DNA of 64,000 nt, from contig NZ_JBHTKR010000005.1 of assembly GCF_042678485.1 (NCBI RefSeq), positions 186,001 through 250,000 of the forward strand, in the 5' to 3' direction. The DNA is from Seohaeicola saemankumensis (GTDB taxonomy: Bacteria > Pseudomonadota > Alphaproteobacteria > Rhodobacterales > Rhodobacteraceae). The notes beneath the pieces are model-generated. The model did no database searches and was not told the origin of the DNA. It was given only the letters and a program-made list of their open reading frames with translations. The translations under genes and the position numbers were made by a program. This document shows positions 35,998-45,434 of this stretch, one piece after another; positions within the stretch are counted from its first letter, which is position 1; each line of letters starts with the position of its first letter.

Positions 35998-37014
35998 ATG
36001 GTCGGCAAGAACGACGGCAAATCGACTCCGCTCGGGATCTATGACCGTGCGCGCACGGCGCAGATCACCTCGGTCGAGGTGGTCGCGGTCGCCTTGTCAT
36101 TCGTCTGGCTGATTCTCTGCGGGCTGTTTTTCATGCTGGTCCCGGCAGCAGACGCGCCGGACGAAAGTGGCGCGCTGCGGTTCATGATGACCATGCTGGC
36201 GATTTTCATGCCCGTGGCGATGATCTGGGTGTCCGCCACCGCGGCGCGGGCCAGCCGCGTGATGCGCGAGGAAAGCCAGCGCCTGCAGGCCGCCATCGAC
36301 GCGATCCGCCAGGCCTATGTGGCGCAGTCACAGGGCCGCGCCCTGGGGACCGAACCCTCTGTCGCCCGCAAGCTGGACGAAATCGCCGCCGCCACCCGAA
36401 AGACGGAAACCGAACTGGCCAAGTTCACCTCAAGCCGCGCGCAGGCAACGCCCCTGCGCCCCCGGCCCGAGGCACAGGCAAAAGCCACGGCCGAAGATCA
36501 GGCCGCGCTGCCGCTGGGAACCCCAGCCGAGGAAATCGGGCCGCCCCTGTCGCGCGAGGATTTCATCCGGGCCCTGAACTTCCCCGAAACCGCCGAGGAC
36601 GAGGCCGGATTTGCCGCCCTGAGGAAGGCCTTGCGCGACCGTCAGGCGGCGCAGCTTGTCCAGGCCAGCCAGGATGTGCTGACGCTGCTGTCGCAGGATG
36701 GCATCTATATGGACGACCTGCGCCCCGACATGGCCCGCCCCGAGATCTGGCGTCGTTTCGCCGGGGGCGAAAGGGGCCGCGCCATCGCGGCGCTGGGCGG
36801 CATCAGGGACCGCTCCTCGCTGGCGCTGACCGTCGGGCGCATGAAGCAGGACCCGATCTTTCGCGATGCGGCCCATCACTTCCTGCGCCGCTTCGACAAG
36901 ATGTTCACCGAATTTGAACGCGATGCGACGGATGCCGAGATCTCGGACCTGTCCAACACCCGCACGGCCCGCGCCTTCATGCTGCTGGGCCGGGTCGCGG
37001 GCATCTTCGACTGA
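35998..37014 (+). CDS. Conserved hypothetical membrane protein
   Basis: A 338-residue protein with two N-terminal membrane helices (about residues 26-48 and 62-82), a coiled-coil stretch with a polar heptad pattern (about 88-145, REESQRLQAAIDAIRQAYVAQ and KTETELAKFTSS), an Ala/Pro-rich linker, and a C-terminal helical domain with NTRTARAFMLLGRVAGIFD. I recognise it only as a conserved alphaproteobacterial hypothetical. It lies 27 bp downstream of greA and may be co-transcribed. The C-terminal domain probably faces the cytoplasm. Confidence 0.75.
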   Translation: MVGKNDGKSTPLGIYDRARTAQITSVEVVAVALSFVWLILCGLFFMLVPAADAPDESGALRFMMTMLAIFMPVAMIWVSATAARASRVMREESQRLQAAIDAIRQAYVAQSQGRALGTEPSVARKLDEIAAATRKTETELAKFTSSRAQATPLRPRPEAQAKATAEDQAALPLGTPAEEIGPPLSREDFIRALNFPETAEDEAGFAALRKALRDRQAAQLVQASQDVLTLLSQDGIYMDDLRPDMARPEIWRRFAGGERGRAIAALGGIRDRSSLALTVGRMKQDPIFRDAAHHFLRRFDKMFTEFERDATDAEISDLSNTRTARAFMLLGRVAGIFD

Positions 37015-37189
37015 CCCCGGGGCAGGCAACGTGGCGGTGCTGTCCGGTGATCCCGCGCTGTGCCGCCCCGCGCGCGCCTTTTGCCCGCTACGGCCGGCCG
37101 CCAGCGCCTCCTGCCCCTGCTCTATCGGCAATTGAATCTCCTCCAAGCACGCCTTAGGGGTGTGTCACGTCCTGATCCAAAGGCCCATG

Positions 37190-37903
37190 ATGACCGTCAC
37201 CACCCCACATTCCGCCTATTGGGAAGGCGTCCGCGACGGGCTGCCCTTCATCCTGGTCGTTGCGCCATTTGCGCTGCTGTTCGGTGTCGTCGCGACCGAG
37301 GCGGGCCTGAACGTCTGGGAAACGCTGGCCTTTTCGGTGGTCGTGATTGCGGGTGCGGCGCAATTCACCGCGCTGCAACTCATGCAGGAAAACGCGCCCA
37401 CGGTGATTGTCCTTGCCTCGGCGCTGGCGGTGAACCTGCGGATGGCGATGTATTCCGCCTCGCTGACGCCGCATCTGGGGGCCACACCGCTCTGGCAGCG
37501 GGCACTGGCCGCCTATGTGATGGTCGATCAATCCTATGCCTGTTCGATCCTGGCCTATGAGCGCAATCACGACTGGACGCCCCGGCAAAAGATGGCCTTC
37601 TATTTTGGCGCCGTCACCCCGGTCATCCCGGTGTGGTACGCCATGACCGTCGCCGGTGCGCTGATCGGATCGTCGATGCCGGCAGGGCTGGCACTGGATT
37701 TCGCGGTGCCCATCACCTTCATCGCGATGATCGCCCCCGCGCTGCGTACACTGGCGCACAAGGCCGCGGCCATCGCATCCGTGGTGCTGGCGCTTGGCTT
37801 TGCCTTCGTGCCCTTCAACCTTGGCCTGATCATCGCGGGGATCGGCGGCATGATGGTGGGCGCACAGGTCGAACTCTGGATGGAACGGAGGGTGCGGGCA
37901 TGA
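37190..37903 (+). CDS. azlC: AzlC family branched-chain amino-acid exporter, large subunit
   Basis: A 237-residue membrane protein with about six to seven helices and the AzlC/BrnF signature: PFILVVAPFALLFGVVATEAGL, then FSVVVIAGAAQFTALQLM and LRMAMYSASLTPHLG. Together with the small AzlD subunit it exports branched-chain amino acids or analogues. The second of two tandem ATGs (37187, 37190) gives better spacing to AAAGG. azlD begins within its stop codon (ATGA), so the pair is coupled. Confidence 0.92.
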   Translation: MTVTTPHSAYWEGVRDGLPFILVVAPFALLFGVVATEAGLNVWETLAFSVVVIAGAAQFTALQLMQENAPTVIVLASALAVNLRMAMYSASLTPHLGATPLWQRALAAYVMVDQSYACSILAYERNHDWTPRQKMAFYFGAVTPVIPVWYAMTVAGALIGSSMPAGLALDFAVPITFIAMIAPALRTLAHKAAAIASVVLALGFAFVPFNLGLIIAGIGGMMVGAQVELWMERRVRA

Positions 37904-38238
37904 CCGATCCGATCATCGCCAAAGGGACGCTCTGGACCGTGATCATCCTGCTGGGGCTTGGCAGTTTCGCGCTGCGCTTCGCCTTCCTGGGGCTGATCGG
38001 CAACCGCCCCATGCCCGACTGGATCATGCGCCATCTGCGCTATACCGCCGTGGCGGTCCTGCCCGGCCTGGTCGCACCGCTGGTGGTCTGGCCGAATGCC
38101 ACGGACGGGGTGCTGGACATGCCGCGCCTGATGGCGGCGCTGACCACATTGACCGTCGGCTATCTGACCAAGAACGTACTGGCCGCGATCTTTTCCGGCG
38201 CGGGCATGCTGTATCTGATGCTCTACCTGCTGGGCTGA
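37900..38238 (+). CDS. azlD: AzlD family branched-chain amino-acid transport protein, small subunit
   Basis: A 112-residue protein with three to four membrane helices and the AzlD pattern: a first helix TLWTVIILLGLGSFALRFAFLG, then RHLRYTAVAVLPGLVAPLVVWPN and a C-terminal LTTLTVGYLTKNVLAAIFSGAG. It overlaps azlC by 4 bp and converges with the lipoprotein gene at 38260. It works as a complex with AzlC. Confidence 0.9.
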   Translation: MTDPIIAKGTLWTVIILLGLGSFALRFAFLGLIGNRPMPDWIMRHLRYTAVAVLPGLVAPLVVWPNATDGVLDMPRLMAALTTLTVGYLTKNVLAAIFSGAGMLYLMLYLLG

Positions 38239-38259
38239 ACTGGCGCGACGCGCCCGGCC

Positions 38260-38922
38260 TTATTCGGCCTTGTCTGCGTCCTGTGCCGCGCGCGAGGCTT
38301 TCACACGGTCTGGATCGAAGGATTCCAGCGCCTTGAACCTGTCAGCATCGTCATATTCGTAAAGCCGCTGTGTCGTCGCGCCAGGCAGGCTGCCGAATTG
38401 ATCGGCCAGCTGGTTGGGAAACCATGTCGTGCGAATCGCGCCGTCAAGTCCGGGCACATCCCGCAACAGGCTTGAGGTGCTGAGCGCGCATTGCGCGCGC
38501 GGGACAGGCCCCGCGACAAGGATGCGGCGCAGCACCTCCTCGGCGACCTCGGGCGACACCTCGACCTGCTGCACGATCACATGAAACGTCTCGCGCGCAT
38601 GAAAGCGGGTATAGGTGTCTTCCATCACCGGGGTCACGCCATAGACCACGTCATTCTTGGTCGCGATGCGCGGATGCCGGAACGATCCCGCCGGATCGAA
38701 GATGACCCGCTGGCTGGCATTGACCATCAAGGAGGTATGCGCCCCAGACCCGTTGGAATTGTTGACCATCGTGTAAAGGGTCAGCGACGGCGGCCCATCG
38801 TGACGATAGACCTGGGCCGCGATCTGGTCATCGGGCAGCGACTGGGAAGGCTGCGGCTGCGGCGCGCAAGCCCCCATCGCGGCGACAAGGCCAAAGGCCA
38901 GCAGGATGCGTGACACTGACAT
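38260..38922 (-). CDS. Conserved lipoprotein, possible permuted NlpC/P60-like fold
   Basis: A 220-residue protein with a lipoprotein signal peptide (lipobox MGAC, Cys19). The mature part has SGAHTSLMVNASQRVIFDPAGSF (His62, Asp76) and later PVPRAQCALSTSSLL (Cys145). A histidine ahead of a cysteine at the start of a helix is the order seen in circularly permuted papain-like folds such as DUF4105 or YiiX. I infer, without proof, a cysteine hydrolase or acyltransferase acting in the periplasm. The last 30 residues are charged. It is 40 bp downstream of the CoxIV gene on the same strand. Confidence 0.6.
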   Translation of the reverse strand: MSVSRILLAFGLVAAMGACAPQPQPSQSLPDDQIAAQVYRHDGPPSLTLYTMVNNSNGSGAHTSLMVNASQRVIFDPAGSFRHPRIATKNDVVYGVTPVMEDTYTRFHARETFHVIVQQVEVSPEVAEEVLRRILVAGPVPRAQCALSTSSLLRDVPGLDGAIRTTWFPNQLADQFGSLPGATTQRLYEYDDADRFKALESFDPDRVKASRAAQDADKAE

Positions 38923-38962
38923 CAGTAACCCCTGAAAGCCTGACTGCCCGAAAAACTTCAGA

Positions 38963-39097
38963 TCAGCTGTTGACCAGCGCCATGAACAGCAGGATGCCGA
39001 TGATCGCGATAATGGACCGGATGGTGAAGGTTACAAAGCCCTCAAAGGTCTTTTCCTGCACGTCAACGTTCATCTCGCCATGCTTGTGTTCGGCCAT
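38963..39097 (-). CDS. aa3-type cytochrome c oxidase subunit IV (bacterial CoxIV)
   Basis: A 44-residue protein: MAEHKHGEMN leads an acidic N-terminal tail, then one membrane helix (about residues 26-43, SIIAIIGILLFMALV). The HKHGEMDV...QEKTFEGFV tail is typical of the small alphaproteobacterial aa3 oxidase subunit IV, which lines the oxidase without being essential. AGAGGAAG precedes the ATG at 39097. The main oxidase genes are not in this window. Confidence 0.85.
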   Translation of the reverse strand: MAEHKHGEMNVDVQEKTFEGFVTFTIRSIIAIIGILLFMALVNS

Positions 39098-39226
39098 CGG
39101 TGTCTTCCTCTGCTTGCGGTTCCCGTGCCCTGCGGGCACCTGTCAGGCCAGCGGATACCGTAATTTTTTCCGCATGTCATCCAGTCAAAACGGCGCAGAG
39201 GGGCGAAATTCGCGCGCCGTGACGCC

Positions 39227-39682
39227 TCAGCCCTTGTCCAGCCGCCGCGCCAGCCGGAAACCGATGCGCTTGGGCGGCTCTGCCTCGGCCGACTTGGGCA
39301 TGGCCTGCAGAATCACGCTCAGCTGGCTGACATGCTGGATCAGCTGGGTCTGCACGCCGGCCTCATCCGTGCCGTAGAAGGTCAGGATATCGGGGTCGAA
39401 AAATCCCATCCCCTCGATCTGCAGGATACCGGCCTCGCTGCCCGCGAATCCCATGGCCACCTCGTGCTGGTTGTCCAGCTGCTCCTCGAACTCCTGGATG
39501 TAGATCACAAGCCGCTCATAGGCCCACTCGGCCTCGCTCTTGTTCTCAGGATCGACCGAATCCAGATCCTGAATGACCTTGTCGATGGCGGCCTCATCGG
39601 CATCGGCGCGAAGATCGCAGCGGCGCGGGATCACCGGATCACGCTCGTTCGATTCCGCCACGGTGCTGATCTTGGTTTCCAT
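39227..39682 (-). CDS. Conserved hypothetical protein (DUF6173-like)
   Basis: A 151-residue soluble, acidic protein without signal peptide or membrane helix. Conserved-looking stretches are AYERLVIYIQEFEEQLDNQHEVAMGFAGS and IEGMGFFDPDILTFYGTD, and the C-terminus is basic (RIGFRLARRLDKG). I recall similar Rhodobacteraceae proteins grouped as DUF6173, but cannot confirm it here. It lies 31 bp downstream of the metallo-hydrolase gene and probably belongs to the same transcript. Confidence 0.7.
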   Translation of the reverse strand: METKISTVAESNERDPVIPRRCDLRADADEAAIDKVIQDLDSVDPENKSEAEWAYERLVIYIQEFEEQLDNQHEVAMGFAGSEAGILQIEGMGFFDPDILTFYGTDEAGVQTQLIQHVSQLSVILQAMPKSAEAEPPKRIGFRLARRLDKG

Positions 39683-39713
39683 CGCTGCCCCCCCTTCCGG
39701 ACCGAACGGGGGC

Positions 39714-40757
39714 TCAGCGCACCGCCCGCCAGAGCCAGGCCCCCTCCGCGTCCAGTGTCCGCGTCACATGTCCGAGTCTATGCAGATGGTTCAGATGCGC
39801 AACTGTCTCGACCAGTGCAAGACCATAGGTTCCCGCATCAATGCGGCGCTTGAACAGCGGCGCAAAGCAGGCGCCCGCCTTGCGCGGCTGGTCCAGATGC
39901 GCCAGCAGGCGGCGCAGGCCCCCGTGATGGTTGTCGATCAGCTGACGCATGCGGAACGGCAGGCCCGTGAACGGCAGCTTGTGACCGCCCAGCACCAGAT
40001 GATCCTCGCGCGCCAGACCTGCCAGGCGTTCGCAGGCTTCCAGCCAGTCCGCCAAGGGGTCCGCCTCGGGTTCGGTCGCATAGACGCCGATGTTCGGGCT
40101 GATCGACGGCAGGATCTGATCGCCCGAGATCACCAGGTTGCAATCCCTGCTCCACAGCGTCAGGTGTTCGGGCGCATGGCCCGCGCCGATATGCACGTCC
40201 CAGTCGCGCCCCGCCGACCGGATCACATCGCCTTGCTGCACGCGGGTGTAGCCCACCGGCAGGGGATGCGCGATATCGGCAAAGTTGAAGGGGCGTTCGT
40301 TGCTGCGCTTTTCGTAGATCTCCGCATCCATCCCCGCCTTGCGCCAGAAGGCCAGGGCCTGCGGGCTGGGCCGCTCCTCGGCATCCAGGATCAGCATCCG
40401 CGCCATCAGCCAGGCCGTCCGCGTCGTCCACAGCGCGGCCCCCTGATGCTGCATCAGCCAGCCCGCCATACCCACGTGATCGGGATGATGATGGGTCAGG
40501 ATCACCCGGCCCACGGGCTTGCCGCCCAGCGCGCCTTGCAGCAGTTCCTCCCACAGGGCGACGGATTTGCGCGAATGCACCCCGGTATCCACGATGGTCC
40601 AGTGATCGCCTTCGTCCAGCGCGTAGATGTTCACGTGATCCAGCGCCATGGGCAGCGGCAGACGGATCCAGAACACCCCCGGTGCGACCTCAAGCGCCGC
40701 GCCGGTCGCCGGGGCGGCCTCCCAGGGGTAGCGGATGCCGCCGACCGTGCCGTCCAT
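39714..40757 (-). CDS. Metallo-beta-lactamase fold hydrolase
   Basis: A 347-residue MBL-fold protein with the metal motif THHHPDH, then HIGAGHAPEHLTL (His), ISGDQIL (Asp) and a C-terminal domain with LGGHKLPFTG. This is the two-domain glyoxalase II-like arrangement with a C-terminal winged-helix-like extension. Substrate unknown; its coupling to the acyl-CoA dehydrogenase (TGATG overlap at 40757) hints at a thioester or lactone. I chose the ATG within the overlap over a GTG nine bases upstream. Confidence 0.87.
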   Translation of the reverse strand: MDGTVGGIRYPWEAAPATGAALEVAPGVFWIRLPLPMALDHVNIYALDEGDHWTIVDTGVHSRKSVALWEELLQGALGGKPVGRVILTHHHPDHVGMAGWLMQHQGAALWTTRTAWLMARMLILDAEERPSPQALAFWRKAGMDAEIYEKRSNERPFNFADIAHPLPVGYTRVQQGDVIRSAGRDWDVHIGAGHAPEHLTLWSRDCNLVISGDQILPSISPNIGVYATEPEADPLADWLEACERLAGLAREDHLVLGGHKLPFTGLPFRMRQLIDNHHGGLRRLLAHLDQPRKAGACFAPLFKRRIDAGTYGLALVETVAHLNHLHRLGHVTRTLDAEGAWLWRAVR

Positions 40758-42475
40758 CACGCGCACAACTCTGCGGCAGTCATGGCATAGAGGTCATCCG
40801 CCCCCGCCATCGCCTGCACCAGCAGCGCCTGGTGTTCCGGCAAAAGCCGGTTCACGTAGAACCGCGCCAACTTGACACGCGGGCCTTCCCCACCCTCGGC
40901 CAGCGCAGCCTTGAGGTGATAATGCGCGCCCAGCACCCGGGCGAAGGCGCGCAGGAACGGCACCGATCCGGCGAAACGGGTTGTCATGTCAGCCTGGGAC
41001 ACCAGCCATTCCACCGCCTCGCGCAGCGATTCGGTGGCTTGCCAGACCTTCTCGGCCATCACGGGATGGATCGCGCGGGCGGTTTCGGCATGGGCCTCGA
41101 TCTCGTCCAGCAGACGAAAGGCGGCCTCGCCGCCATCCATCATCTTGCGTCCCACCAGGTCCATCGACTGGATGCCGTTGGTGCCCTCGTAGATCGCGGT
41201 CACGCGGACATCGCGGCAAAACTGGGCGGCGCCCGTCTCCTCGACAAAGCCCATCCCGCCATGCACCTGCACGCCCATGTCGGCCACGCTGATCCCCACA
41301 TCCGTGCCGAAAGCCTTGGCGATGGGCGTCAGCAGCGCGGCGCGCGCCTTGCAGTCGGCATCCCCCGTGGCAGTGGTCATGTCGATCGCCACGGCACAGG
41401 CCAGCGCGATGGAACGCGCGGCAAATGTATCGGCCTTCATGGTCAGCAGCATACGCCGCACATCGGCATGATCCAGGATCGGGCCGCGCCCTTCACCCAC
41501 GGGCGTGCGTCCTTGCCGCCGGTCCGCCGCATAGGCCAGCGCATGCTGGGTCGCGGCCTCAGCCACGCCGATCCCCTGGCAGCCCACGCCAAGGCGGGCG
41601 TTGTTCATCATCGTGAACATGGCGGCCATGCCGTCATGTTCCTTGCCGATCAGCCAGCCGGTCGCGCCCTCGTACTGCATCACGCAGGTCGGGCTGCCAT
41701 GCAGGCCCATCTTGTGCTCGAGGCTGACAACCTTGAGGCTGTTGGCCACGCCGGGATTGCCAGTGGCATCCGGGATCAGCTTGGGCACCAGGAAAAGGCT
41801 GATCCCCTTGGTGCCAGGCTTGCCATCGGGCAGACGCGCCAGCACCAGATGGCAGACATTGGCGCTGAAATCATTGTCGCCCCAGCTGATGTAGATCTTT
41901 TGCCCGGTGATCGCATAGGTCCCATCGCCATTCGGCACGGCCCTGGAGGTCAGCGCGCCCACATCGCTGCCCGCCTGCGGCTCGGTCAGGTTCATCGTGC
42001 CGCACCATTCGCCGGTGACCAGCTTCGGCAGGTAAAGCGCCTTGATCGCATCGCTGGCGTGATGCTCCAGCGCTTCGATCTGGCCCTGTGTCATCAAGGG
42101 GTTGAGTTGCAGCGACAGGCAGGCGCCGCTCATCATCTCGTTCACCGCCGTGGTCACCGTCATCGGCAACCCCATGCCCCCGAAATCGGGGCTGGCCGCG
42201 ATCGACACCCAGCCGCCTTCAGCGATGGCGGCATAGGCTTCGGCGAAACCGGGGGTGGTGCGGACCTTGCCATTCTCAAGCCGCGCGGGATGCTGATCGC
42301 CGGTGCGCTGCAGGGGCGCCAGCTTGTCCTCGCACAGCTTTCCCGCCTCGGTCAGGATCGCATCGGTCACATCCGCCGTCGCATCGGCGAAACGGTCCGT
42401 GGCCGTGACCCGGCCGATATCGGCCACATGGTTGAAGATGAAGCGGAATTCCTCGACGGGGGCGCGGTAGGTCAT
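40757..42475 (-). CDS. Acyl-CoA dehydrogenase, large type (DmdC/AcdB-like)
   Basis: A 572-residue flavoprotein, longer than classical acyl-CoA dehydrogenases (about 380) because of an extra C-terminal domain. FAD-binding stretches are MNLTEPQAGSDVGAL and ITGQKIYISWGDND; the catalytic Glu is expected in IYEGTNGIQ. This size class includes 3-methylmercaptopropionyl-CoA dehydrogenase (DmdC) of the DMSP pathway and related enzymes for medium or long acyl-CoA; the substrate is not certain. Electrons would go to ETF and then to ETF-QO at 34 kb. It is coupled to the metallo-hydrolase gene. The 154-bp divergent region upstream has inverted repeats. Confidence 0.9.
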   Translation of the reverse strand: MTYRAPVEEFRFIFNHVADIGRVTATDRFADATADVTDAILTEAGKLCEDKLAPLQRTGDQHPARLENGKVRTTPGFAEAYAAIAEGGWVSIAASPDFGGMGLPMTVTTAVNEMMSGACLSLQLNPLMTQGQIEALEHHASDAIKALYLPKLVTGEWCGTMNLTEPQAGSDVGALTSRAVPNGDGTYAITGQKIYISWGDNDFSANVCHLVLARLPDGKPGTKGISLFLVPKLIPDATGNPGVANSLKVVSLEHKMGLHGSPTCVMQYEGATGWLIGKEHDGMAAMFTMMNNARLGVGCQGIGVAEAATQHALAYAADRRQGRTPVGEGRGPILDHADVRRMLLTMKADTFAARSIALACAVAIDMTTATGDADCKARAALLTPIAKAFGTDVGISVADMGVQVHGGMGFVEETGAAQFCRDVRVTAIYEGTNGIQSMDLVGRKMMDGGEAAFRLLDEIEAHAETARAIHPVMAEKVWQATESLREAVEWLVSQADMTTRFAGSVPFLRAFARVLGAHYHLKAALAEGGEGPRVKLARFYVNRLLPEHQALLVQAMAGADDLYAMTAAELCA

Positions 42476-42542
42476 CGGTCGTCTCCTTCTGGCCGCTGGT
42501 CACGCGCCACGGCCCTGCAGCCGAAAGCTTGGCAAAGACGCA

Positions 42543-42589
42543 CGGCACTTGTATGCAACGGTAGTTCCGTAGCGTGAACCTAAGTGCCG
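42543..42589. promoter_or_regulatory. Nested inverted repeats between acyl-CoA dehydrogenase and Sua5 genes
   Basis: Outer dyad: CGGCACTT (42543-42550) and AAGTGCCG (42582-42589), 31 bp apart. Inner dyad: ACGG-TAGTT-CCGT (42558-42570). The layout in a 154-bp divergent promoter region suggests an operator, perhaps for control of the acyl-CoA dehydrogenase by a fatty-acid or thioester-responsive regulator. The regulator is not known. Confidence 0.4.
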
Positions 42590-42629
42590 CGACCTTCAAC
42601 CGAAACGCGGCGTCATTGGACAAGACAGC

Positions 42630-43574
<945 letters not shown>

Positions 43575-43589
43575 GTGGCGCAGCGCCCG

Positions 43590-43611
43590 TTTCTTCTTGC
43601 CCCAAATATCC
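43590..43611 (-). repeat. Copy 4 of the 22-bp post-stop element (GGA subtype)
   Basis: On the minus strand it begins GGATATTT and ends GCAAGAAGAAA, 27 bp past the stop of the YqgE/AlgH gene. Confidence 0.6.
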
Positions 43612-43638
43612 CCGCGCGGAGCGCATCCGCACGCCGCC

Positions 43639-44250
43639 TCAGGCGCGCCCGGATGCCGAAGACAGCGCCAGCGCATCCACGCCCAACCGGCGCAACGCCG
43701 CATCCCACTTGACTGCATCCGCCGTATCGAACACCAGCTCTGCGGTTGCATCCACGGTCAGCCAGCCATTCTGCGCCAGCTCGGATTCCAGCTGCCCGGG
43801 CCCCCATCCCGCATAGCCCAGCGCCACGATGGCGCGCGCCGGTCCATGGCCGGCGCCAATATCCTCCAGCACGTCCAGCGTGGCGGTCATCCCGAAACCG
43901 CCCGCCACCTCCAGCGTGGTCACGCGCGAGCGGTAGTCGCCCGAGTGCAGAACGAAGCCACGCGCATGTTCGACAGGACCTCCGAAATGGACAGGCCGGT
44001 CGGCAAGGCCTGGCGCAATGCTGACCGACACCTGCTCCAGCAGGCTGCGCAGGCTCAGATCGGCGGCAGGTTTGTTGATGATCAACCCCATCGCCCCATC
44101 GGCGGAATGGGCGCACAGAAATACCACGGACCTGGCGAATCGCGGGTCTTCCATCGCGGGCATGGCGATCAGCAGCTTGCCGGTCAGGTCCAGCCTCTCG
44201 GCGCCCCCCGGTCTGCTCTTGTCCGCTGATGTCGGATCCGTCTTGCCCAT
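43639..44250 (-). CDS. YqgE/AlgH family protein (UPF0301)
   Basis: A 203-residue soluble protein with the UPF0301 signature LLIAMPAMEDPRFARSVVFLCAHSADGAMGLIINKP, followed by FGGPVEHARGFVLH and GYAGWGPGQLESEL. The family is widespread, small and of unknown biochemical role. I chose ATG at 44250; a longer frame upstream is unconserved and would run into the promoter region shared with the DsbD-like gene (229 bp). A 22-bp element follows the stop. Confidence 0.92.
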   Translation of the reverse strand: MGKTDPTSADKSRPGGAERLDLTGKLLIAMPAMEDPRFARSVVFLCAHSADGAMGLIINKPAADLSLRSLLEQVSVSIAPGLADRPVHFGGPVEHARGFVLHSGDYRSRVTTLEVAGGFGMTATLDVLEDIGAGHGPARAIVALGYAGWGPGQLESELAQNGWLTVDATAELVFDTADAVKWDAALRRLGVDALALSSASGRA

Positions 44251-44479
44251 GGTTCGGATATATGTCCCATCCTGCCTGTTGCCAGACTGCATCCCAAATC
44301 GGCGGCAGGCAAGCAGGCATCTGCCGCAACCCCAGATGGCCCAGAGCCGCGACGGGACCCGCCAGACAAAGCCGTCCCAAGACGGACCAGCGCCAGATGG
44401 GGTCACCGTTGGATCACAACACGGTAAAATCGCCTGAATGTGAGTTGTCCTTGTTCCGGGATTCGCGCATCACCCTTTC

Positions 44480-45316
44480 ATGATACATCTGCTGCCCCCC
44501 CTCGCCCTGCGCCTGGCGCTTGCGTTCCTTCTCGCTGCCGGGCTGTCCATGCCAGCGACGGCAGGTAGCGACAGCCCTGGGGACATGGTCCGCATCCAGG
44601 TTCTTCCAGGCTGGGTCACCTCCGACGGGCATCACATCGCCGCGCTGCATCTTGCGCTGGCGCCCGGCTGGAAGACCTATTGGCGTGCTCCGGGCGACGC
44701 CGGCATTCCCCCCGCGATGGATTTTCACAGCGCCCATAACCTGGCATCGGTCAGCCCGATCTGGCCCACGCCCGCTGTTTTCACCCAGAACGGGATGCAG
44801 ACCGTCGGCTATGCGGATGAGCTTGTTCTGCCCTTGATGGTCGTGCCGCAGGATGCGACCCAGCCCGCCCGCCTTTCGGGCCGGATACAGATCGGCATCT
44901 GCAATACGATCTGCGTACCTGTCGACTTCGACCTGGCGCTGGACCTACCCGCACGGGGCAGCGACGCGCAACAGGCGATGATCAGGGCGGCGCTGGCCGA
45001 TCAGCCGATCACGGCAGCCCAGGCGGATGTCGGCAAGGTGACATGCGCCCTCAGCCCGATCAGCGACGGCTTGCGCCTTTCGGTCGAGATCGACATGCCC
45101 AGCGCCGGCGGGACCGAGACCGTCCTGGTCGAAACCTCCGATCCCCTGGTCTGGGTCGCCGAAACCGAAAGCGCCCGGCAGGGCCGGACCCTGAGCGCGG
45201 TCACCGAACTTGTCCATGTGTCAGGCCAGGCCTTCGCGCTGGATCGCTCCGGCCTCAGGATGACGGTTCTGGGGGCCGAACGGGCGGTCGACATTCAGGG
45301 CTGCACGGCGAACTGA
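44480..45316 (+). CDS. Stand-alone DsbD N-terminal (alpha) domain-like exported protein
   Basis: A 278-residue protein with an N-terminal signal peptide (about residues 1-28) and then a DsbD-alpha-like immunoglobulin-type fold. Key segments are LHLALAPGWKTYWRAPGDAGIPP and the cysteine pair in GICNTICVPVDFDL. In full-length DsbD this domain receives electrons from the membrane part and passes them to periplasmic thiol proteins; here the membrane and thioredoxin domains are absent, so a CcdA-type partner elsewhere would be needed. It lies between yqgE (divergent) and the RND operon (convergent). Confidence 0.82.
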   Translation: MIHLLPPLALRLALAFLLAAGLSMPATAGSDSPGDMVRIQVLPGWVTSDGHHIAALHLALAPGWKTYWRAPGDAGIPPAMDFHSAHNLASVSPIWPTPAVFTQNGMQTVGYADELVLPLMVVPQDATQPARLSGRIQIGICNTICVPVDFDLALDLPARGSDAQQAMIRAALADQPITAAQADVGKVTCALSPISDGLRLSVEIDMPSAGGTETVLVETSDPLVWVAETESARQGRTLSAVTELVHVSGQAFALDRSGLRMTVLGAERAVDIQGCTAN

Positions 45317-45331
45317 CCGGGCACAGGCAAG

Positions 45332-45389
45332 ACCAGGTACGGGCTGGACCGGATACGGGCCAGATCGGGTTGGACCAGATCGGGTTGGG
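45332..45389. repeat. Degenerate tandem repeat, about 15-bp units
   Basis: Two nearly identical adjacent 15-mers, CCAGATCGGGTTGGA (45360-45374) and CCAGATCGGGTTGGG (45375-45389), preceded by decayed copies (CCAGGTACGGGCTGGA at 45332, CCGGATACGGG at 45348). It lies just after the DsbD-like stop and before the convergent RND gene end. Confidence 0.55.
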
Positions 45390-45434
45390 CCACGCGGGGG
45401 ATCACGCGGACAGAGGCGGGCGGCTGCGGAATGA

